The notes beneath the pieces are model-generated. The model was given only the letters and a program-made list of their open reading frames with translations, made no database searches and had not been told where the DNA came from. From Pelobates cultripes (Eukaryota; Chordata; Amphibia; Anura; Pelobatidae): a DNA stretch of 64,000 nt. The position numbers and the translations under genes are program-made. This document shows, piece after piece, positions 1-12,060 of the stretch (its first letter is position 1; every line of letters starts with the position of its first letter). Location: the NCBI GenBank assembly GCA_933207985.1, contig OW240913.1, positions 261,736,783 to 261,800,782 of the forward strand, given 5' to 3'.

Positions 1-358
1 ACCCCCACTGGTCCTGGGGGGGGATGTCTTGAGGGGGGGTTGCAGAAGGGTTAGGGCTGTTAAACAGTTCTGGTCTGGGAGATTGGCCGCCTCTCCTGTC
101 TGTCACGCTCTAGGCCACATGAGTCAGGCTTTGTTGCTGAGGAGCTTCGGTCTCCTCTCCAGTCTCCACAGTATGCTGCAGGTCCGTGCAGGATGTATGT
201 GAGTCATTGGGTGAGTTAATTGTCAGCTTAATGGGACTATGGACGGTTTATATTCCCCGATTATGCGAGGAGCTCAAGTAAGATGCGACTCTCTGCCATG
301 GCAGTCAGGCCCCTCCCAAAGCGCAGATAACTTTTACATAAAAAAAAGTTAATGCAAG
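1..358. other. unassigned sequence at window edge
   Basis: No coding frame, repeat end or RNA gene recognised. It lies just beyond the C-terminal end of the decayed hAT transposase at 359-1980 (minus), so it may be that element's 3' flank. Confidence 0.4.
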
Positions 359-1980
359 TTAAACAATGAGTCTACATGCTTTCTGAGCAGTAAAGATCTT
401 TGTAATGCTGGTAAAATCAAGACCGCTAAGTATATCGGAGTCAGCAGACATTATAGACAGCTTGGTGAGAAGGCTCTGGCTTATGGTTGTGCGTTGTTAG
501 TTTTTTTTTTTTTTATCAATTTCATTTTTCAAAAACATAGTTCACCTGAACTGTTAGTGATCATTAAAGTAAGGTAAATTTGTAAAGCAATTTCCATGTT
601 AGGAAAGGTATCTCTTACATCCTTGTGATAAATTGTATTGTACATGAATTGCTCTGTGCTGCAGTCGTCTGGTTTTTCATCTAGGAAAAAAGAAATGAAT
701 GACTGAAATTGAATTAGCTCATTTTCAAATGTTGTGCCCAGATCATGCTCGTAGAAAGCGGACACATTTTCTGCTGCAATTTTAATGGATTCACAGTCCA
801 TCGCTGGAAAGTTTATTAAAAACCCAAATAAATCACACATTTCACTGTAGGATACAAGGCGACGTTCCAGACACATTAAAAGTTTGTCAACACGTGGAAG
901 AATTGCTTTAGCATAAAAGGCCTCTTTTGGTGTTAATTATGCTTCTTCGCTTTGTCCATAGTCAAGTGGCTTCTGACAGACTTTCCGGCGTTGAAGATGT
1001 CTGTGTTTCACAATATACTCTTCAATATCTGTGAGACACTTGCCAGCTTCTTCAAACGCATCAAATTTAAAAACACCAACTGCAGAATTTAAGTTGAGCT
1101 GAACAGGCTGCAGAGTTTTGCTGCTACTGTTGGAGCGCAAAACAGTTTTCCTGTATTCTGCAAAAATCTGTTTCAAGTTTGCTCATCTGATCAAATAGTC
1201 CTTTTGCGGTATTACGACACTCAGATTTTTCTTCACTGTCAGTTGAAAATTCAAACAAAATGTCCATTATATTTTCATAGCCATGGACTAATGCCTGAGA
1301 AGCATCTGCACGACATGGCCTATGTGTGTCACTTAGCTTTTTTGGCATGGACACAGAGAGGACTTTCTCGTCAAGCTTGTCTTTAAGCTTTTGTGGCGCC
1401 GAGTTGAGCCATTAAAGAATGTATTAAGAGCTTGTACAAAATAAAAAACCTTACAGCCTCACTACACAAATTTGTAGCATCCTTTCCGACAAGTTTTAAT
1501 GAGTGTTCAAAACAAGGTATGTACTTATCATATTTAACAATTCTTGCTTGCATACCCTTGTAGTGGCTAGACATGTTGCTTGCATTGTCGTAACTTTATC
1601 CACGGCATTCTTGTATGGCAGGTCCAACACTATTAAGAAATGCTAGTAGTGCATCTGCTATTTATTCTCCTTTATGCCCTGTTCAGGGTAAACAAGTTAC
1701 AAAACACTCCATAGATCAAATGCCTTCTAAGTATCGAAAAATCACTGTGAGTTGGTCAGTATAAGAAGAATCTTCAGCTGAATCCACAAAAAATTAGTAG
1801 TACTTTGAGATTTTAACACGGTTGATGACAACTTCTAAGATCTTATTCCCAGTAATTTGTATGAGTTCCTCACAGATATTTGCTGATAAATAACTTGTAC
1901 ATCTCAGCCAATCTACTGCTTTTACATCGGAAATCATTGGGAGGCGACTGTGCATGCGTGGCAAAACACAGCGCAGCACC
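359..1980 (-). pseudogene. decayed hAT transposase (ZMYM1/TTF-zinc-finger type)
   Basis: Read on the minus strand, short blocks in several frames line up with the catalytic and C-terminal parts of hAT transposases related to ZMYM1-like proteins. In order they are: a YLSANICEELI block (about 1890), VDSA (about 1780, the usual position of the first catalytic Asp), SYDNASNMS (about 1590, second Asp), CFEHSLKLVG (about 1500), and the dimerisation domain ALQIYLTLMITNSSGE (about 560). After an A-run (T-run on + at 501-514) and a frameshift, SIMSADSDILSGLDF follows (about 415-465), ending at a TAA at 359-361. Many stops and frameshifts exclude a working protein. The N-terminal zinc-finger region is not visible; the 5' side abuts a MITE fragment. 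Family membership is inferred from motif order; decay is seen directly. Confidence 0.7.
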
Positions 1981-2205
1981 AATCAGCATCCCCTCATAAA
2001 GATGCATTGAATCAATGCATTTCCATGAGGAGTATTCAGCGTGAATGCCAGTGCTGCACATTGTGCAACACCGTACTAGGAAGCACCTCTGGTGCCGGTC
2101 TGATGAGTGTCCACTTGAGATGCTTCCTAGCTAGTAATGCTATAGACACCAGAACTACTATGTCAAGCTGTAGTGGTTCTGGTGACTATAATGTTCCTTG
2201 AATAT
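1935..2205. mobile_element. fragment of TTAA-type MITE (CTATAGTGTCCCT family)
   Basis: Ends in GGTTCTGGTGACTATAATGTT and contains the CTCATAAAGATGCATTGAATC-type core. Both resemble the longer copies at 51793-52411 and 59830-60356. Only the right half is present. It truncates the upstream end of the hAT pseudogene. Confidence 0.55.
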
Positions 2206-3056
2206 TCCAATGTACATAAGATAAACAGTAGATTTTATTAAGCAGGGATACGTATTTCTAAATATAAATGGCTCAAAAAAAAGCTGTTAAACAAATGTCA
2301 CGTGCGAGAAAATCCTCAAAATGATAGTGCTTAGAGAAAAAAATGCACAAATGTATGAAATTATCATTATTCTAGAAATTATTCTAGAAATTTAAAAAAA
2401 CTAAGTACATTCCTAGTTTGTTTTAGCACAACATCTGACACAAGAATTTTGTATTTTGCAGATTACTTTAATATGTATATTTCTTTATGCATGCACATAT
2501 TGTATAATACTGCCACTCTCCACCCCCTATAACAGGAATTAGCATAAATGTATTAAATAAAATGGCTGTATCAATATTCTAAAAATATATCCTAGCTTGA
2601 TTTTTAGCACAACTTCTGACACAAATATTTTGTTTATTTTTTAAATGCGCAGATAGTACTGTACTAGCCCCCCACCCCCTCCATCCATACAGTTTTTAAA
2701 AAGGATATTGCAGAACTATAAAAAGTGCAGAGGTGAGCTACAAAATTGAAAAAGGGGATGGAAAATATTAGTTATGAAGAACGGCTAGAAAACTGCATTT
2801 GTTTTCTTTAGAAAAAAGGCACCTTAGAGTGGTTATGATAGCACAATACAAACATATACAGGGTCAGTACAAACTGCTATGTTCTAACCTATTCATTAGT
2901 AGGTATACAACCAACAAGAAGTCATCGAGACTGCATTTCCAATAGCATTTCTGTTTACAGAAAAGTATTTCTGTTTTAAAGGTTTTTACAGTAAGAAACA
3001 TAACATGTTATGTTTCTACTTAAAAAGGTTGTTTTATCAGATTCTATAGATATTGT
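2206..3056. other. AT-rich unassigned DNA with a faint non-LTR-like patch
   Basis: Mostly AT-rich with no usable frame. Between about 2745 and 3000 a broken frame reads YEERLENCICFL then PTRSHRDCIS, which weakly recalls the C-terminal tail of some non-LTR retrotransposon polyproteins. No boundary or target duplication is visible, so this assignment is tentative. Confidence 0.3.
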
Positions 3057-3777
3057 CAGGGGTGGACTGGCCCACTGGGATACTGGGAAATTTCCTGTTG
3101 GGACAGCATACTTTCAGGAACAGTGCACGCATAAGTAGATACAGGCAGCCACCTGTGCAGCTCAATCTCTGAATGGCCGGCAGGAATGGAGCGCACAGCA
3201 GAGTGCTCCCCATCCTGCCAGTCACTCTTTGTAGCATGGCTGAGCGGACCCTGGCAGAGGATCTACCACACTGGAAGAAACAAATAGCTTCCAGTCAGAC
3301 CAGGTGAAGGATACAAAAAGAACCTCTACTGTGGTCCGCCCCCCACACTACATGAAGAGAGGTCAGCAGGTATAGGAGGAGACAGACCACCAAGGGAGGA
3401 GGTAGACCACAAAGGTAAGGTGGGAATGAAGAAGAGACACATAGAGGGGCTGGAGGCAGGAATTAATCACAAAGAGAGGCTGTGAGGGGAGAAAATAATC
3501 ACACAGAGGTGCTTGGAGGGAAGACACACACAGAGTGGCTTGGGGAGAAGAGACACACAAAGGGGCTTATTGGTGAGAAGAGGCATACAGAGGGATTGAA
3601 GGGAGAAAGAGACTCATAAAGGGGATGAGGGGTGAAAGAGACACATAAAGTCTTGGGTATACACACAGGTGGGCTGGGGGAGTCACAGAGGGGATAACAG
3701 GGAGAACAAAGGGATTGGGGAGAAAGAGCACTCAAGGGGGTTTGGGGAAAGAAAGATACATGTTTAGGGGGTAAGGG
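3057..3777. mobile_element. hAT-like left terminus with purine-rich minisatellite
   Basis: CAGGGGTGGACTGGCCCACT at 3057 is a hAT-like terminus, and a similar start occurs near 22766. From about 3350 to 3770 the DNA is a degenerate GA-rich tandem array (units around 30-35 bp with GAGACACACAAAGGGG-like cores). No matching right terminus is visible before the gypsy LTR begins, so the element is probably truncated. Confidence 0.5.
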
Positions 3778-4308
3778 TGTCATGTATTGATCCGCGCATA
3801 AAAATATGGTTAATGGTTATACTGTGCTGACAGGAAAAGTTGTGCCGAGCAACATTACTGTCCTGACATAAAAGATGTGCCGAGCAGCAATCAAATCCAC
3901 AGGAGGGTTTGTGCTGACCAGCAATCATGCAAGTGGGAACCTGGTAACTGCCTTTGGGGTCAATGGCCGGTTACAGCCACTCAGATCCACAGGAGGGGTA
4001 TTTAGGCCCAGTTCTCCTCTTGCTCAGTGCCCTGTCGTGGTTTCCCTTGTGGTTGCCCGAGAGCGCGTTATTGATTCTGGTTATGCTGGTTATTTGACTT
4101 TGGCATTGATTTTGACTTCCCTGTTTTCTGGCATCCATGACCCCTGGCTTTTCCTTATCGTTGTGTCTCTTTCTGTGTCCTTTGACCTCGGCTATTCCTG
4201 ACTATTCTTTGGTACGTTAGTCCGGCCATTCTAAGGTCCAGCATACATTACCTATCAGTCCTCTGTGTTACACAATTCTACGTGCTGGATCATACTGTAA
4301 TCCTGACA
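3778..4308 (+). repeat. 5' LTR of gypsy copy 1
   Basis: 531 bp, starts TGTCATG and ends CCTGACA. It aligns end to end with the LTRs at 13594, 26450-26950 and 43394-43895. The five bases before it are AAGGG. It carries a TATA-like TATTTAG at 3999-4005; 30 bp downstream GCCCTGTCGTGG (4029-4040) is the likely start of the transcript and of R. Confidence 0.9.
3999..4005 (+). promoter_or_regulatory. LTR TATA box
   Basis: TATTTAG within GGGGTATTTAGGCCC. The same element lies 30 bp before GCCCTGTCGTGG in the LTR at 26450-26950 (minus) and in the solo LTR (43580-43586), which supports it as the core promoter. Confidence 0.6.
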
Positions 4309-4315
4309 CTACAAC

Positions 4316-5232
4316 ATAGTCATAGATCCTGTAGAATTGTGTAAGCACATAGCTGCTTAAGAAAGGAAACTAGGGGAGAATGATCACCGCATGGATCAAT
4401 TTGCCCAGGCCTTCAATACACTTTTTTCCCGAACAGTGCATCTACAGCCTGTGGTCTCCTCTACCGTCTCACCTCCACCTATAGTACACAAGGCGTCCAC
4501 CATCTCTCTATCTCCTCCCCTGCATTTTGATGGTAATATTCAAAAATGCCAGGGATTCATTAACCAAATAGAGTATCATTTTGAGGCCTCACCGGGATCT
4601 TTTCCCACAGATAGAGCTAAAATTGGTTACCCGATGAACCAACTAAAAGGTAAAGCTTTAACTTGGGCCAATCCATTATGGGATAGTAATAAGAGTGTGG
4701 CACACAATTACCAGGAATTCCTTATAGAATTTAAACTTACATTTGAACCATTAGGCAGGGAGGAAGACGCCTCCACTGCCCTTATGCACATCAGACAAGG
4801 GAACCGGTCTATCTCGGAGTATGCCAATTTCATACCCTGGCTTCCGAGGTAGACTGGACTAACAGTGGGCTAATCTCTGCATTTAAAAAGGGACTGACAC
4901 TATGCTAGATGAGATTGCTGCCAAAGATCTACCCAAGAAACTTAACGAGTTTATCACATTTGTTATGCAAATTGATAAAAGACTAAGAAATAAGACCAGA
5001 GACTACTAGAAATAAGACCAGATGTATAGCTATGCCTTTAACACCCAGTCTCTTCGAACATGTTGTCCTTGACCTTCCTATACAGTCCGAACCTGAACCC
5101 ATGCAGTCGGAGGTCACTAGACTGTCGGAGGCAAAGAAACAATATAGAAGAAATGAAGGTCTATGTTTATACTGCGGTAGTAATGGACATATGAGAAACA
5201 ATTGTCCCATTCGTCCTAAGAAACTACCGTAA
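4316..5232 (+). pseudogene. gag: gypsy gag, degraded
   Basis: Corresponds to the intact 301-residue gag of copy 2. The expected start ATG has become ATA (near 4317). An internal frame runs from 4391 to 4852, with the gag core block KIGYPMNQLKGKALTWANPL. The frame breaks near 4850 and about 30 extra bases are present near 4880-4910 relative to copy 2. The nucleocapsid zinc knuckle CLYCGSNGHMRNNCP (C-x2-C-x4-H-x4-C) survives at about 5162-5206. The product would coat retrotransposon RNA in cytoplasmic particles; this copy cannot make it. Confidence 0.85.
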
Positions 5233-6810
5233 ATAAGCGCCTTAAGGAGACAGGTCTTAGGTATAATGGAGACGTCCTCTGAAAAGAATAAATATAGACT
5301 TCTCATTCATATTGCGATTATTCTTGACAAAAAGAACTTTTCATGCAAAGCCCTGATGGACTTAGGGGCTGCTGGAAATTTCATTGATGTCCAATTTGTC
5401 AAGGATAATACTATACCTATCAAGGAGAGACTATCACCCCTAACTGTTGAAGCTATTGATGGGAGACCACTCTCGCAACCATTGATTACATAGGGAAGAG
5501 ATTACATTTCAGGTTATTGCATCTCCTTCTTGTCCTATCATATTAGGATTTCCATGGCTTAGCAAGCATAACCCTCATATTGACTGGGCTAATGGGGAAA
5601 TATTAGAATGGGGAACCATTTACAATCCCAAGACATTATCCCAAGATCCCTATACAATACAGAGACATTAAAGAAGTATTCAGCAAGACTCAGTCTAATA
5701 CTCTACCTCCTCACAGACCATATGACTGTTCCATTAACTTACTACCCGGTGCTATGCCACCTAAGGGAGCAGTCTATGCTCTATCTCTTCAGGAGAGTAG
5801 TGTAATGGAGGAATATACTAAAGATTCATTGAATAAAGGCCATATACAAAAATCATCCTCACCTGCTGGTGCAGGATTCTTTTTTGTATCTAAAAAGGAT
5901 GGTGAGTTGCGCCCATGTATTGATTACAGGGCATTAAACAAAATCACCATTAAGAACGCCTACCCCATTCCTCTTATTGCTGAATTATTTGACAGACTCC
6001 AGGGCGCTAAAGTGTTTACTAAGCTTGACCTTAGAAGCACTTACAATTTCGCGAGAATCAAGGAAAACCACGAGTGGAAGACTGCGTTTAATACCAGAAG
6101 TGGACACTATGAATATCTAGTGATGCCATTCGGGTTGTGCAATGCTCCAGCGGTTTACCAAGATTTCATTAATGATGTACTCAGGGATTACATTTGCTCG
6201 TTTGTCTTGGTCTATCTGGATAATATCCTTATTTATTCTCCTGACCTCCAGTCTCACCATGATCACGTTAAACAAGTTCTGCAAACCTTGTTAAAAAATC
6301 CACTTTATTGTAAATTAGAAAAATTTATCTTTGACCAGTCTGAAGTACAGTTTTTAGGATATAATATTTCTGCCTCGGGGTTTCAGATGGATCCTAAAAA
6401 ACTAGAGTCTGTTCTACAGTGGCCTTTACCCACTGGGTTGAAAGCCATTCAAAGGTTCATTGGTTTCGCCAATTATTACAGAAGATTTATAAAGGGATTT
6501 TCTTCAGTAATAGCCCCCATCACCAATATGACACAAAAAGGGGGCTAGTAGTACGATATGGTCTAAGGAGTCTATTGAAGCCTTTGACACTCTCAAACAG
6601 CAGTTTGCCTCCGCCGACATATTGATACATCCTGCCACCAGAAGCCTTTCATACTGGAGGTTGATGCTTCAGAGACAAGGGTAGGGGCAGTTCTCTCCCA
6701 GTTACATCCTTGTGGTTACTTTTCTAGAAAGTTGTCTCCTGCTGAGCGCAATTGCAATATTGGCAATAGAGAATTGTTGGCCATTATTCTAGCTCTCAAG
6801 GAGTGGCAAC
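5233..6810 (+). pseudogene. pol: gypsy pol, 5' part: protease, reverse transcriptase, start of RNase H
   Basis: The protease motif reads [16 protein letters not shown] (about 5350-5397), so the catalytic D-S/T-G is D-L-G. Reverse transcriptase runs 5754-6548 with [48 protein letters not shown], then YLDN where the family has YLDD. One of the paired catalytic aspartates is therefore lost. RNase H starts after a frameshift near 6545 and reads [20 protein letters not shown] before it is cut at 6810 by the hAT insertion. It continues at 12061. Two active-site changes plus frameshifts make it non-functional. Confidence 0.9.
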
Positions 6811-7139
6811 CAGTGGCGTCTCTAGGATTAATTTTTAGGGGGGGCAAATGGTGGGCCAGGGACAAAAGTAGTGGGGCACATTTAACCCCGCCCTTGCGGC
6901 TGTTTGACCCCGCCCCTGCCACATGTTAAGCCCCGCCCCTGACACGATGTGTGTGTGTTTTTTTAATTTAATAATCCCTGGTGGAGGATTCATTATTTTC
7001 CACCAGGGATTATTAAAAAACAAACACATTTCCCTTGATACAGTGCCACAGTTACCAACATTTGAAAAAAAATGTCAAGGACATTTTGCAGCACAGCTAT
7101 CAATTATTACCTTGAAAGTTTACCACACCCACTGCCGCA

Positions 7140-7680
7140 AATCTCAATACATGTATTATACAGAGAGCAGCACTATACAAGAAGCACTGACTGTCCCGGG
7201 ATATTATACACTGACCAGTATTATACAAAGAGCAGCACTATACAGGAAGCATTGACTGTCCCAGGATATTATACAGACACAGACATGTATTATACAGAGA
7301 GCAGCACTATAAAGGGAGCACTGACTATCCCAAGATATCATACATACAGTCCTGTATTATACAGAGAGCAGAGCCATACAGTGAGCACTGACTGTCCTGG
7401 GATATTATACACACAGCCCTGTATTATACAGAGAGCAGCACTATACAGGGAGCACTGACTATTCCAGGATATTATACACACAGACCTGTATTATACAGAG
7501 AGCAGCACTATACAGGGAGCACTGACTGTATAATACAGGTCTGTTTGTGTATTATTTCCCAAGACAGACAGCGGCACTATACAGGGAACACTGACTGTCC
7601 CAGGATATTATACACACAGACCTGTATTGACAGAGAACAGCACTATAGTATTATACAGATAGTTGAGCATATACCCCATG
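7140..7680. repeat. minisatellite, ~65-70 bp unit
   Basis: About seven units of the form TGTATTATACAGAGAGCAGC, ACTATACAGGGAGCACTGAC and TGTCCCAGGATATTATACAC in tandem with small indels. It is internal to the hAT at 6811-12060. Confidence 0.85.
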
Positions 7681-7860
7681 TGCCAATCTCTAGACTACTA
7701 GTACCTGTCAACAGCAGCTCCCAGACGCGTGTAACAGGACTAAAGTGTGAGGCAGGTCACATAGATGATTCAGCAGTAAAGCGCACTCGCTGGCAGAGCC
7801 AAACTGGGAATCCAAAGCAGCCCTGGAAAAAAATGTATGCCATTCCTTCAAGTCATTATA

Positions 7861-9463
7861 CAGTTGCAAGAAAAAGTATGTGAACCCTTTGGAATGATAT
7901 GGATTTCTGCACAAATTGGTCATAAAATGTGATCTGATCATCATCTAAGTCACATCAATAGACAATCACAGTCTGCTTAAACCAATAACACACAAAGAAT
8001 GAAATGTTGCCATGTTTTATTTAACACACCATGTAAACATTCACAGTGCAGGTGCAAAACGTATGTGAACCCTTGGATTTAATAACTGGCTGCACCTCCT
8101 TTGGCAGCAATAACTTCAACTAAACGTTTCCTGTAGTTGCAGATCAGTTGTGCACAACGGTCAGGAGTAATTCTTGACCATTCCTCTTTACAGAACTGTT
8201 TCAGTTCAGCAATATTCTTGGGATGTCTGTTGTGAATCGCTTTCTTGAGGTCATGCCACAGCATCTCAATCGGGTTGAGGTCAGTGACTGGGCCACTTCA
8301 GAAGGCGTATTTTCTTCTGTTTAAGCCATTCTGTTGTTGATTTACTTCTATGCTTTGGTCATTGTCCTGTTGCAACACCCATCTTCTGTTGAGCTGCAGC
8401 TGGTAGACAGATGGCCTTAAGTTCTCCTGCAAAATGTCTTGATAAACTTGGGAATTCATTTTTCCTTCGATGATAGCAATCCGTCCAGGCCCTGACGCAG
8501 CAAAGCAGCCCCAAACCATGAGGCCCCCACCACCATACTTCACAGTTGGGATGAGGTTTTGATGTTGATGTGCTGTGCCTTTTTTTTCGCCACACATAGT
8601 GTTGTGTGTTTCTTCCAAACAACTCAACTTTGGTTTCATCTGTCCACAGAATATTTTGCCAGTACTGCTGTGGAACATACAGTGCTCTTGTGCAAACTGT
8701 AAACGTGCAGCAATGTCTTGTTTGGACAGCAGTGGCTTCCTCTGTGGTATCCTCCCATGAAATCCATTCTTGTTTAGTGTTTTACGTATTGTAGATTCGC
8801 TAACAGGGATGTTAGCATTTGCCAGTGACTTTTGTAAGTCTTTAGCTGACACTGTAGGATTCTTCTTCACCTCATTGAGCAGTCTGCGCTGTGCTCTTGC
8901 AGTCATCTTTGCCACTCCTAGAGAGAGTAGCAGCAGTGCTGAACTTTCTCCATTTGTAGACAATTTGTCTTACCGTGGACTGATGAACAGCAAGGCTTTT
9001 GGAGATACTTTTATAACCCTTTCCAGCTTTATGCAAGTCAACAATTCTTAATCGTAGGTCTTCTGAGAGCTCTTTTGTGCGAGGCATCATTCACATCAGG
9101 CAATGCTTCTTGTGAAAAGCAAACCCAGAACTGGTGTGTGTTTTTTATAGGGCAGGGCAGCTGTAACCAACACCTCCAATCTCATCTCATTGATTGGACT
9201 CCAGTTGGCTGACATCTCACTCCAATTAGCTCTTGGAGATGTCATTAGTCTAGGGGTTCACATACTTTTTCCACCTGCACTGTGAATGTTTACATGGTGT
9301 GTTCAATAAAAACATGGCAACATTTCATTCTTTGTGTGTTATTAGTTTAAGCAGACTGTGATTGTCTATTGTTGTGACTTAGATGATGATCAGATCACAT
9401 TTTATGACCAATTTGTGCAGAAATCCATATTCTAAAGGGTTCACATACTTTTTCTTGCAACTG
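7861..9463 (-). mobile_element. Tc1-like element, copy A
   Basis: Starts CAGTTGCAAGAAAAAGTATG and ends CTTTTTCTTGCAACTG, with long (~215-bp) terminal inverted repeats. Each repeat contains the GAAAAAGTATGTGAACCC motif twice (outer and inner), the IR/DR arrangement. TA precedes the element (7859-7860); the right flank is TG before an AT run, so the right TA has mutated or is obscured. It is the same family as 37040-38660. Confidence 0.9.
8079..9090 (-). pseudogene. Tc1-like transposase, copy A (frameshifted)
   Basis: Begins [20 protein letters not shown] (9090 downward), the N-terminal paired-like helix-turn-helix. A frameshift near 8900 moves the reading into [20 protein letters not shown]. 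Further damage near 8300-8360 breaks the region after the second catalytic Asp (VLQQDND), and the last frame, 8264-8079, carries the C-terminus LICNYRKRLVEVIAAKGGA. The first catalytic Asp region is also disturbed compared with copy B. It would cut and paste the element at TA sites, but this copy is inactive. Confidence 0.88.
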
Positions 9464-9477
9464 TGTATATATATATT

Positions 9478-9513
<36 letters not shown>
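9464..9513. repeat. AT dinucleotide run
   Basis: TATATATA runs directly next to the right end of Tc1 copy A. Tc1 elements target TA, so this may be the target tract or later slippage. Confidence 0.8.
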
Positions 9514-9514
<1 letters not shown>

Positions 9515-9519
9515 CACAG

Positions 9520-9724
9520 TAAGCACACAAGCTCACTGACATGCGCAAATGGCTCACTGACAGACAAAACTCTCTGACTCACACACAAGCTTACTACAGA
9601 CAAACTCACTTGTATAAACACAAGGCTCACTACAAAGAAGTTCAGGGACACACACAAGCTCACTAAAGACAAGCTCACTGACACACACATGCTCACTAAA
9701 TAGAAGTTCACTGACACACACAAG
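9520..9724. repeat. CACTGACA-type minisatellite
   Basis: Irregular ~32-40-bp units of CACACAAGCTCACT and AAAGACAAGCTCACTGACAC. It continues the interior of the host hAT. Confidence 0.7.
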
Positions 9725-9785
9725 CAGTACCATCTTAACAGCGTTATGGGCCCCCGGGCAAAGCAGTGCACTGGGGCCCTTCCTA
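9725..9785 (+). mobile_element. isolated hAT-like terminus
   Basis: CAGTACCATCTTAACAGCGT followed by ATGGGCCCCCGGGCAAAGCA looks like a different hAT family end. No partner end or duplication was found, so it may be a truncated insertion or a piece captured with the surrounding repeat. Confidence 0.4.
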
Positions 9786-9819
9786 CAAGACAACTCACAG
9801 GAATAAAGTTTTTTAAACA

Positions 9820-9990
9820 CAGATTTCTGAATGCACACAGACTCCTGAATTCACACAGTCTAATTTATACACGTACACACAGACTGCTGAGTCCATACAC
9901 ACACTGCTGAGTCCATACACACAAACAGACACACATGACTGCTGAGTCCATACACACACACACACACACACACACACAGACTGCTGAGTC

Positions 9991-10028
<38 letters not shown>

Positions 10029-10094
10029 TGAGTCCATACACACATACAGACTGCTGAGTCCATACACACAGACACACAGACTGCCTGAGTCCAT

Positions 10095-10129
<35 letters not shown>

Positions 10130-10503
10130 TGCTGAGTCTATACACACACACAGACTGCTGAGTCCATACACGCACACAGACTGCTGAGTCTATACACACA
10201 CACACAGACAGACTGCTGAGTCCATACACACACACAGACTGCTGAGTCCATACACACACACAGACTGCTGAGTCCATACACACGCACACACAGACACACA
10301 CACAGACTGCTGAGTCCATACACACAGACTGCTGAGTCCATACACACACATACACTGCTGAGTCCACACACACCGATTGCTGAGTCCATATACACATACA
10401 CACACAGAAAAACAGACTGCTGAGTCCATACACACACACTGACACAGATTGCTGAATCCATACACACACACACAAACACGCATACACAGACTGCTGAGTC
10501 CAT

Positions 10504-10535
<32 letters not shown>

Positions 10536-10855
10536 ACAGACACACAGTGTGCTGATTACATACACACAGACACACAGACTGCTGAGTCCATACACACAGA
10601 CTGCTGAGTCCATACACACAGACTGCTGACTCCATACACACACACAGACACACACAGACTGCTGAGTCCTTACACACACACAGACTGCTGAATCCATACA
10701 CACACACACACAGACTGCTGACTCCATACACACACACACAGACTGCTGAGTCCATACACAAACACAGACACACAGACTGCTGAGTCCATACACACACAGA
10801 CACTCAGACTGCTGAGTCCATACACACACGCACAGACACACAGACACACAGACCT
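9820..10855. repeat. CACACAGACTGCTGAGTCCATA minisatellite
   Basis: Roughly 1 kb of GACTGCTGAGTCCATACACA units separated by variable CA runs. Long open frames on the minus strand (VCVCMDSAV-like) are a by-product of the unit having no stop codon in that frame. They are not genes. Confidence 0.95.
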
Positions 10856-12060
10856 AGAGTGTTCCTTCTTTCTATTGTGCAGGTGAAATTCATAGCAAAA
10901 GTAGTTATTCAGCATATATGACAAAAGTTGTAACAATATGAGTGCACTTCTACATCTCAGATAAAAAAGGGGTTGTTCTTAGCTGAACCAAAGGCGTTCC
11001 AAGAAGAGTTGAAATGATCATTACTGGAAAATTAGTAATTTATAGCATATCCTCCCTTTCCCAGGATGGAGGATAAAAATGAAGGACTAGAATTATCTTA
11101 ATAGGTTTTTAGGTTATCATTATAAATAAACAGAGGTCACATTGCTTTCCATTAGCCTCCAAATCCTTTATAGAGAACAGAAAAAAACATCCTCAACATT
11201 TGTAATAGGCATACAAACGTGACTTATACATAGCAAATTAAATAATATTTGTTATTGTGGTGCACACAGTTCCTTTGTGCCTTAGACCTCACCAGAAGAA
11301 TTACTTGTCATTATTACAGTGGCTATCAAACATGGCAGTCATTTCCTGTATGATACATATGGCAACCAGTCCAGGTAGGGCCACCAAGTTGTTCAAAATA
11401 AAATGAATAGTCAGAACACTGTGGTTGCTTGCACCTTGCAAAACTATTCAGGAACTAGCTGATTATCATTACATTACAAACATTACACTGAAATGTTGCT
11501 CCATGTGATATTTTAACACAATGAAATACAAAATTATTTAATGTCCAATGTATTTTGATGATGTATTTCATATAAGTATGCTAAAATAGTTGCATGTTTA
11601 ATCCTCACATTATTTGGTAATACTTACTACACTATGGCCTCTTCAAACTGCAGCAAGGTCTGTTGCTTTACTGTGGGGGCAGAGCTTGGGCGGGAGGCGG
11701 ATGTGTGAGTGGAGCTATCATCGCGGGGGCGGAGCCTGCACACGCGAGGCAAAGCTGGAGCCTGTGTGCAGGGGAAGCTGTTGGAAATTCAGAAGAGAGA
11801 CTCAGTGCTCCCTCCCACCCCCAGCAGTCTCAATGCAGCTGCTCCAGCCCTCAGCAGCTATCCACAGCCCCCAGCACCTCTCTCCAGCAGTGAGCTCCTC
11901 TGCCCTGAATTCCCTCGGACTGTTACAGGCTGTTACAGTCTGAGGGAACATTATAAAGCCCAGCGAGCAGTAACTTTCATTTGGGGGGGCACAAAGAGGG
12001 GCACAGCCTAATCTAGAGGGGGGCATGGCCCCCTCTGACTCCCCCCTAGTGACGACACTG
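10856..12060. other. 3' section of the host hAT: unassigned then GC-rich
   Basis: 10856-11630 is AT-rich with nothing recognisable. 11640-11950 is GC-rich with repeated GGGGGCGGAGC-like boxes. 11990-12060 is the right terminal region with GGGGGGCATGGCCCCCTC before the CTAGTGACGACACTG end. Confidence 0.5.

Larger units (their letters stand above)
6811..12060. mobile_element. hAT element (non-autonomous, 5,250 bp) inside gypsy RNase H
   Basis: Left end CAGTGGCGTCTCTAG, right end CTAGTGACGACACTG; these are inverted repeats of each other with two mismatches. The flanking 8-bp duplication is GTGGCAAC (6803-6810) and GTGGCCAC (12061-12068), one mismatch. An 8-bp duplication with a CA-starting terminal repeat is typical of hAT. 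No transposase of its own is visible. The interior holds a 68-bp-type tandem array, a Tc1 element, CA-rich minisatellites, ~750 bp of unassigned DNA and a GC-rich 3' section. Confidence 0.85.

Noticed and set aside
9813..10847. 344-codon Cys/Val-rich open frame on the minus strand
   Set aside because: It is a translated minisatellite; all frames repeat the unit and there is no start context or domain.
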